From positions 2,976,001 through 3,040,000 of the forward strand of contig OU612071.1 in the NCBI GenBank assembly GCA_914767715.1: a DNA stretch of 64,000 nt, read 5' to 3'. The first letter of the stretch is position 1. The number at the start of each line of letters is the position of its first letter. Below the pieces are notes generated by a model that saw nothing but the letters and a program-made list of their open reading frames with translations, ran no database searches and was not told where the DNA came from. This DNA comes from Membranipora membranacea (Eukaryota; Bryozoa; Gymnolaemata; Cheilostomatida; Membraniporidae). A program made the position numbers and the translations under genes. This document shows, in pieces, positions 57,819 to 64,000 of the stretch.

Positions 57819-60800
57819 CTATAAATGAATAGGCATTGTTGTGACACCATCATCACAAACTAAACGCTTGGCATAAAAAAATGAAAGCCCAGATCTCAAC
57901 TGAGTATAAGTTACCATTGAGTTATTTCGTTTCATTATTCCTTTGTTTTTTCCATAAACTGGTTTCTTGGTGGTTAATGTATTTAGAAAGTGTGTCCTGG
58001 TGAAAGAATTCAGTTTACGCATAATTCCTTTGGTACTCGTTTTGCTAGTGGAAGAGCTAAAAGTATGATATGTTTTTGCGTTGAGGGCAATGATGCCTGT
58101 CCCAGAGAATTCTTCTTTGAACAGTCCTGGTGTGCGTTTATGGTAAACATGCATGGCTTTACAACAGGCTTGCATCACCCATGGTAAACCCTTTACTTTA
58201 CTATCAACAAAAGATTGTTTGTGTGCGGGACAAAATTTAGGAATAAACCATTTATCATACTCTTCATAAAACTGCTGTTGCAAAGTCTTAGGAATCAAAG
58301 ACTCCAGCTCATCACAGGTGGCAAAATATGCAGAGTCTGTGTCCATACAGACATACTCAAAACATGAATCATGGAAAAACTTGCACATAAAATCGTAGTA
58401 GAATTGAAGCATGCGTAGTTTTGCAATTTGCAGAATAGAGAAGCCTATTATTATTGGGGTGTCCAATTTTATCTTCTTTTTGCTCAATTCAATTTCAAAT
58501 ACATCATCATCCAACTCCTCAATAGACATGAAATTCTTCTTGTTAATAAAAGATGAAGCAGTTTTTAGGTCAGTTGTGTATTTTATGTCAGTGAAGCGTT
58601 CCTTGTTAGTTATGGTTGCACCATAAATGGCATTCCCAGAGAGTTTGGCAGTATCCGATCTTACTTTTGTTGATGGGTCAGCATCACCTAATCTTCTTTC
58701 AGCACATATTGCTTCCCCAAACTCACGAAAACACTTATGTTTCTTAAATTGCACAATCTGATATATCTTAGTTATTTTCAAACCATGATCAATGTACCAT
58801 TTCAAAAGTGAGGTTAGAACTAGAATTTTCTTGCCAAACATACTCCCAATCAATGAACGCTGTGGTGATTGATAAATTTTGTTCTCTACTGCAAAGGCTT
58901 TCATCAACGGAGACAGATCTTCTTGACTGATGCTGACATTTTTGAAAATTGGTGGCATCTCATGGAATCTGTGTTTCAAATGATCGGGCACGTGAATATC
59001 ACACTCTACGAGGCCAAAGAAGCGTTCAGATTTTACTGCTGATATTATTTCTTCTTGAGTCATGGATTTTCTCTCGCTCATTTCTCTGAAAGTCAGATTG
59101 CTAACAAACCTAGAGATATACTTAGAAGAACTTTTTTGATAGTTCCATTGACACTCAAAAATTGATATAACTTTAAAACCAAGCGCTCTTAAATATGCTT
59201 CTTTCTCAGATGTGTCTTGATATAACCGCTGATATGAAATTCCGTTGATTGGGTTGGTTACCTGATCATTTGTGTTTGGGCAGTTAGGATCTGGGCAACC
59301 ATGAAAAAGGCAGCCATGAAATTGGTAAACAGTTTGGGTCTCTTTACAAAATCCGTCAACAGGTAGTGAATGCTGTCCCAAACGAATTTCACCTTGATTA
59401 TATTTATGTCTAATGTAAGTGTTATTCATGTGCGCTTTGAACTCCAGCCATTCATTAGCTAATCGCCCGTGAACATCAACAAAGCGTGGAGTGAATTTGT
59501 CTTCCGACTTTCTTCTAATCATGCATCCAGTTGGGAGGTCTTGCATTGCAGCATATAAATACAAACTGTTAGCATCATAACCTTTGATTTGCTTACATAT
59601 TTTAGCGGAGTGGCCATATTTTGCAAATTTTAGATAGGTTTTATCACACTCATGATACCTATGAAACACAAGAGCAGGTCCTCCAACAATATTGTCTCTC
59701 ACAGTCTTGTGAAGGTCAGAGTTTTTTTGTGAGATGAGAGGAATTGAAAACTCATTAGTCAAGGACTCTTTGAAAAGCCACTTGGTAGCAAGAGATGGAA
59801 CACTAACCGCATCCTTGAACATATCTAATTCTTTGGAAATGTAGACATCTGATTGCTTTTGTAGGGCCTCAAGAAAAGGAACCACATCCAAATTGTTATA
59901 CCATATAAGGAAATCACGTAGTGTTTGCATATCATGATGTGTCCAAATTTCTTTGCAATAGTCATATTCTTCAAGTGATATATTTGACTGTTTAAGAGAG
60001 GAATAAAATGCAGAGTGAGGGGGTAAAGCTGGTTCATTGAGCATATCCAAGGATGTAATATACTCATATGGGAAGTAACCTTTTTGTACAGAACAGTTGT
60101 AAGCTTTCAGAAAATTCTCATAAGAGAAGCCAGGAGCAATGTAATTTGTTGCATCTACAAATTTCAGTTTGTGGGTCTTGATGCATTTCATACAACTATT
60201 GCGCTTGATTGCAAATTTGATTTGATCGGTTTTGCACAGATGACGGATCAAGAGAGCTCTAATAACATTCAAATCATACTTTTGCCCATTAAAGGAAACT
60301 ACTGGAAGTTCAGCAAAGTGAGCTTTGAGTTTTTCTATTAGATTACCTATACTATTGAATTGATAGTTACGGGGATTAGACCACTGTTTTTGAGAATAGT
60401 CTAATTCAGTTTTCATGCGTGTACTGTCCAAGCTTTCAAGTTTATGTAGTAGGGGCGATATTTTTTCCAGATTGAGTGAGTATGCAACATCACTGAGATG
60501 CGACAGGTAGAGCACAAATTTTTCAACTAGTGCATCGGCATCTCCATCACTAACTAGACAAAATGGATTGAGGTATCCGGGTACATTAGAACATATGCTA
60601 ATACTCATTAGTTTGTGATCATTGTTGAAAGTCAACTTGGGTGTGTTCTCTAAAGTGGACTTTGGTAAGAAACACTCAATATCAAATGTTGCACGATATT
60701 CATAGAAGCGGTATTCATTTGGTATGGTCAGCCCTGTTCTGTTTTCTATTTCTTCAAAGATATTAGCAGGTGGATAGAAAACATCTTTTTCAAATCTATA

Positions 60801-62036
60801 GCGCAACTGCTGTTTAGCACAGCTTTTCCTGTGACGAAGAAGGTTGGATTTTGTAGGGAAACTTAAGTTACATGTTTTGCAGGTGAAACACTTTGAGAAT
60901 GATGATATATCATGTATATAGCAGAAGTGATTACCAACCATGCATAAGTTAAGCTCCACACTTGACTTACTGAAGGATTGAAATATAAGCGTGCATTTAC
61001 TGTCACGAGCTAATTTGTAAACCGATATCTTGATGTCAAAGATTTTTTCCAGACACCGCAGATCTTCTAATGTCACACCTTCAAACTCTGAGACCGAAGC
61101 GGGGGATATGCCAACATATTTTGTGAATGTATAGAACAAATCATGAATCTTACTCAGACTTGCTTTTGGAAACAAGCAGTCACAGCGCTTTTTGCAAACA
61201 CAAATCTGTTTCAAATACAACGCACGAAAAAAACACAGATTGTCATTGATTGTCTTGTTATGAACACCCCTACACAAAGTTTTCACGCATTTTAGCTTTT
61301 TAATGTGTGTAGGAATTTGGCACGGCGAACCAATCTTGGGAAAGGGAAGTTTGCTCAAATAAAATGAGATATTTGTCACATGAAACACACCCCATGAACT
61401 ATTTGGTCGGTTGGATTTTGCATTTTCACACATGTCTAAATTGTCAAGATACTCTCCAATATCCCTCATGTCGGCTAATGATTTAACAGTGATGGGATGA
61501 TCAAAAATCATTGTATTGTTGGGTGAACTGTGATAATATCGTATCTCTTCAGTATTGGTATTCTTGAGAACATATCCCAAACAACACTGAAGTTTGACTT
61601 GAGTAGATAATTTTGTCAACCAAAGATTACACAATGCATCAGTAATTGATTGATTGTTGTTGATAAGACGTAGATTAAAAATGTCAACAACCCTTCTACA
61701 CCTGAAATAAGTTTTGACTCCTTCCCAATTTGTCCTAAGTAAGTCTTTTAGGGGTGATGATTGAACAACTGTGTCTAATCTAGTGCTTTCAATTTGGTCA
61801 GCATGAGTAATTGTCCCACCAAACTGGTGTGAGGTGTGTGCTGAACTAGGCCCTGCAGAACTGTTACTTCTCAAACATTTTTGTTTGTGAATGCTGAGCT
61901 GGTGTTTTCTTGTAAAAACTTTGCAACAGCCTAAACACTGAAATCCTATGAAATTCTGATCATGTTTAGTTTTCACATGTCTTTTCAGGTTTGATTTGGT
62001 TGAGAATTCACCAAGACACTCTTTACAGACCAACAT
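57819..62036 (-). CDS. Protein-primed-type family B DNA polymerase with zinc fingers and OTU-like region, 1,405 aa
   Basis: The enzyme would replicate the element's genome. In order: two N-terminal zinc fingers (C4/C7/H20/H25 and C34/C37/H50/C54); an OTU-like region with NDNLCFFRA (C268) and GNHFCYIHD (H370); and a third zinc finger (about C386/C389/H402/C406). The 3'-5' exonuclease motifs follow: FDIE (D452, E454), FNGQKYD (N583, D588) and YNNLDV (D717). Polymerase motifs are A (YDANSLY, D821), B (KLSGNAIYG, 1131-1139) and C (DTDS, 1232-1235). Between A and B sits a VDGF...FHGCLFHGCPDPNCP insert (893-919), resembling a Vsr-like or cysteine-rich endonuclease segment. All catalytic residues are intact. 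It converges with the other seven genes. Confidence 0.9.
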   Translation of the reverse strand: MLVCKECLGEFSTKSNLKRHVKTKHDQNFIGFQCLGCCKVFTRKHQLSIHKQKCLRSNSSAGPSSAHTSHQFGGTITHADQIESTRLDTVVQSSPLKDLLRTNWEGVKTYFRCRRVVDIFNLRLINNNQSITDALCNLWLTKLSTQVKLQCCLGYVLKNTNTEEIRYYHSSPNNTMIFDHPITVKSLADMRDIGEYLDNLDMCENAKSNRPNSSWGVFHVTNISFYLSKLPFPKIGSPCQIPTHIKKLKCVKTLCRGVHNKTINDNLCFFRALYLKQICVCKKRCDCLFPKASLSKIHDLFYTFTKYVGISPASVSEFEGVTLEDLRCLEKIFDIKISVYKLARDSKCTLIFQSFSKSSVELNLCMVGNHFCYIHDISSFSKCFTCKTCNLSFPTKSNLLRHRKSCAKQQLRYRFEKDVFYPPANIFEEIENRTGLTIPNEYRFYEYRATFDIECFLPKSTLENTPKLTFNNDHKLMSISICSNVPGYLNPFCLVSDGDADALVEKFVLYLSHLSDVAYSLNLEKISPLLHKLESLDSTRMKTELDYSQKQWSNPRNYQFNSIGNLIEKLKAHFAELPVVSFNGQKYDLNVIRALLIRHLCKTDQIKFAIKRNSCMKCIKTHKLKFVDATNYIAPGFSYENFLKAYNCSVQKGYFPYEYITSLDMLNEPALPPHSAFYSSLKQSNISLEEYDYCKEIWTHHDMQTLRDFLIWYNNLDVVPFLEALQKQSDVYISKELDMFKDAVSVPSLATKWLFKESLTNEFSIPLISQKNSDLHKTVRDNIVGGPALVFHRYHECDKTYLKFAKYGHSAKICKQIKGYDANSLYLYAAMQDLPTGCMIRRKSEDKFTPRFVDVHGRLANEWLEFKAHMNNTYIRHKYNQGEIRLGQHSLPVDGFCKETQTVYQFHGCLFHGCPDPNCPNTNDQVTNPINGISYQRLYQDTSEKEAYLRALGFKVISIFECQWNYQKSSSKYISRFVSNLTFREMSERKSMTQEEIISAVKSERFFGLVECDIHVPDHLKHRFHEMPPIFKNVSISQEDLSPLMKAFAVENKIYQSPQRSLIGSMFGKKILVLTSLLKWYIDHGLKITKIYQIVQFKKHKCFREFGEAICAERRLGDADPSTKVRSDTAKLSGNAIYGATITNKERFTDIKYTTDLKTASSFINKKNFMSIEELDDDVFEIELSKKKIKLDTPIIIGFSILQIAKLRMLQFYYDFMCKFFHDSCFEYVCMDTDSAYFATCDELESLIPKTLQQQFYEEYDKWFIPKFCPAHKQSFVDSKVKGLPWVMQACCKAMHVYHKRTPGLFKEEFSGTGIIALNAKTYHTFSSSTSKTSTKGIMRKLNSFTRTHFLNTLTTKKPVYGKNKGIMKRNNSMVTYTQLRSGLSFFYAKRLVCDDGVTTMPIHL

Positions 62037-62110
62037 TTCTATTTGTGATCACTTTACATGAATTTTATGAAGAAACGTTAAACGATAATGTGTTTTCAAT
62101 ATTAACTATT
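62037..62110 (-). promoter_or_regulatory. 74-bp spacer that must hold the polymerase leader and possibly its promoter
   Basis: Only 74 bp separate the stop codon of the spliced gene upstream from the polymerase start codon on the same strand. The stretch is AT-rich (TTCATAAAATTCATG), has no AATAAA for the upstream gene and no clear TATA box. Read-through or a shared transcript is therefore possible. Confidence 0.4.
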
Positions 62111-64000
62111 CTATATGGACAAAAAGTCAAAGGTACCTTCTGCCGCAGGGTTAGTGTTTGTGGAAGATCTATTGGGAAGGATCTCGTCTAGTTTTAGTAT
62201 GTTGATCTGTGGCATTAAGTTCATCTTGTCGTCTATATTGGTGAATGACAGTTGTAGAACATACGAGACGAGGCACTGTTGCGTTCTGCAAGATGCACTG
62301 ATCTCCAGTGCATCTTCTAATACCAGTGCTCTTTCCAAATTGTGGAGCCTACAAAATAAAAAAATCATATTATTTAAACCTACATACATAATGAAAGTAG
62401 TAAATACCACAATACTGCTGTATTTAACCTATTGGGAAACAATATTCTGAACATAAATTGTTTTCAAATTTCAATAGTACGACCCATGACATGATTTGAT
62501 GGTAGCTCAATGATGGCATTACATGAGACTCAGAATAAGGAAAGCATCTCATACTTACACTGTCTCTGTTGACTCAGGGGTTCCCCTGAGTCTGAATCGA
62601 GCATAGGTCCTCCTAAATCTCCGGTTCACTGGTCTATATAATCTGTTATACTTGGATTCTATTTGCTCCAAGGCTCTTGACAGATCCGATGCCACTGCTG
62701 GTGATGCTTGGTACCCCTGAACTGTTTTGGATCTGTATATGCACCTTGGAGTAATGACTACAAAACAAATGAAAAGAACATTCTTAGTATTGTATTAACG
62801 AGTCTGTTTTTCAAGTTATGACAACTCGCAAACTGCAGCAGCAATTATTACCAAGTTGATAGCTGTCTGAAATAAATTCAAGGAGAGTGCAATTCCTTTT
62901 GAATGACAATTCTTTCCTTCCAAGCGGCACAATAACTTATTTTGTTTTCCATTGTTTTATTTATTTATACAATTATGATATCTAACTTACATCCTTCTGA
63001 TAACTGCCTTAGCGCCGTTATACTTAGGGGTCTCTTTAAAGGATCATTTGCATGCCATACATCTCCTTCCTCCTGTTAGTGAAAAATAGTAAGTAACATA
63101 TAAGATATAAATATACTCTCACATATAAAATTGTTCACTGTTAGCTATTCAGAGGTTTTGAGGAGATATGCGTAATGAGATGACAATATGGCATTACATA
63201 ATGGTGGGAGGTAATGCACAAGAACTTCACATGTGAATAAATATATGCCGTATTTTACTTACATTGAGCTGAATTTCATCAATGTTGAAGTCCGCTACCT
63301 TAACCGGATACACCGACAGACCAGGAAACGGTGTTGGTGTGGTTTGGGGTGCAGTTTGGGGAGAAGTTTGGGATGCTGTTTGGGGTCCGGTCAATGCTGT
63401 TGTTGGTGGTGGTGGTGGTGGTGGTGGTGGTGCTGTTGCTGCTGCTGCCGAATGGTGTCTATACTCCCTAAAAACTGAGGAAGTAGATGGTCCCAAGTCT
63501 GGAAGTTCGAATTGGGTATCTTCCAAATCATCAGCTGCTGGGGGAGGGGGGTATACCAACATCTTCTTGTACTAAAATATTATTGAGAGAGAGAAATGAT
63601 AAATTGCTTAAGGAGAAATTCATGAAGCTTTTTTTGATAAGTGAGCATTTGCAATGCAATAATGATACACCTTACCTATGCAGGGGTGTATCCATTGGAT
63701 TGCCTCTAGGGCTAACCCTTACCAACTTTAAAACATGACAATTACTCAAAATGGTTATAAAGTCAGCCTCAAGGAGATAACGATTCCAATTTTATGAGAT
63801 TTCCAAAACAAAAGCCCTAGCATTACCAGGTTGAAGGATAATTCTCTATGTCTGGAATTAAGTGATATCATTGATATTGAGCACATATAAAAACATAAGG
63901 AGAAGTGGTGTAATCTTACTTTTTTAGAGGGAGGGATTGCCTTGTTCACTCTTGTTGGAATAGGTGCATCGGGTCTATCATGAGAAAAAGTTTCATCTTC
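62111..64000 (-). CDS. Spliced proline-rich gene of unknown function, 5' end outside the window
   Basis: Exons from 5' to 3' are beyond 64,000 down to 63,920, then 63,571-63,263, 63,072-62,991, 62,757-62,559 and 62,348-62,111. All donors are GTAAG and all acceptors AG, and phases 0, 0, 1 and 2 match at every junction, giving about 302 visible residues. The second visible exon carries YPPPPAADDLED, a run of ten prolines encoded by a (GGT)n-type microsatellite at 63,403-63,431, and a Thr/Gln/Pro-rich stretch. Later exons encode a basic helix (YRPVNRRFRRTYARFRLR) and a C-terminal part with regular Leu spacing (HNLERALVLEDALEIS). No known domain is recognised. The introns suggest a host gene, but its position beside the polymerase leaves open that it was captured by the element. 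Confidence 0.65.

Larger units (their letters stand above)
52341..62036. mobile_element. Polinton/Maverick-like (adintovirus-like) integrated DNA virus
   Basis: Eight intron-free, tightly packed open frames are present with no frameshift: seven rightward (core-like, 268-aa protein, integrase, minor capsid-like, pX-like, major capsid-like, protease) and a convergent DNA polymerase B. The combination of retrovirus-like integrase, protein-primed-type polymerase B and adenain-like protease defines Polinton/Maverick elements and adintoviruses. The integrase and the 449-aa protein resemble the transposon-derived C. elegans proteins F54H12.3 and F54H12.2 as I remember them. Coordinates given are the coding limits only. 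Terminal inverted repeats, target duplication and a packaging ATPase were not found in the window. Confidence 0.85.

Noticed and set aside
62115-62450. 111-codon plus-strand frame
   Set aside because: It is antisense to the last exon of the spliced proline-rich gene, whose phases agree at all junctions.
63227-63575. Plus-strand frames with Gly, Trp or Cys runs
   Set aside because: They are antisense readings of the (GGT)n stretch that encodes the polyproline exon of the spliced minus-strand gene.

Overview
The window is eukaryotic nuclear DNA, most likely from an invertebrate animal. The evidence is AT-rich intergenic sequence, spliced genes with GTAAGT-type donors and pyrimidine-AG acceptors, TATA-box promoters, tRNA-derived SINEs, non-LTR retrotransposon remains, hAT, TA-target and TTAA-target DNA transposons, minisatellites and an integrated Polinton/Maverick-like DNA virus. 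The species cannot be named from sequence alone. All calls come from reading the sequence; no database search was run.

Bases 1-43,100 are mostly repeats. One long unit of about 3.2 kb occurs in both orientations: copy A (1-6,560), copy B (35,440-43,085) and copy C. It carries decayed exons of an unrecognised gene and is interrupted by reverse transcriptase remains. Copy C has been split by nested insertions: a 3.28-kb TA-flanked element (7,917-11,192, itself carrying a hAT MITE at 9,678-10,082), a 21.2-kb block (11,941-33,185) and a TTAA foldback element near 33,879-34,242. The 21.2-kb block holds an unrecognised seven-exon gene (15,705-18,509), a 19-bp minisatellite made of splice-donor-like units, a 585-bp tandem duplication carrying a SINE, decayed LINE sequence and a 142-bp tandem array.

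Bases 43,100-52,300 are more ordinary. They contain a convincing three-exon gene for a small secreted cysteine-rich protein on the minus strand (45,065-46,379), a convergent and possibly related TATA-box gene candidate (43,158-44,135), three perfect X-box palindromes, a SINE-like sequence and long stretches with nothing recognisable.

Bases 52,341-62,036 are the main find: a compact, apparently intact Polinton/adintovirus-like element with eight open, intron-free genes. Seven run rightwards: a basic core-like protein, a 268-aa protein, a retrovirus-like integrase with chromodomain, a putative minor capsid protein, an adenovirus pX/pVI-like protein, a putative major capsid protein and an adenain-like cysteine protease. 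They converge on a 1,405-aa protein-primed-type DNA polymerase B on the minus strand, which has N-terminal zinc fingers and an OTU-like region. Together these would supply integration, replication, capsid building and capsid maturation. No packaging ATPase and no terminal inverted repeats were found in the window, so the element is either truncated or belongs to an unusual lineage. A spliced proline-rich gene (62,111 to beyond 64,000, minus strand) ends only 74 bp upstream of the polymerase start codon.
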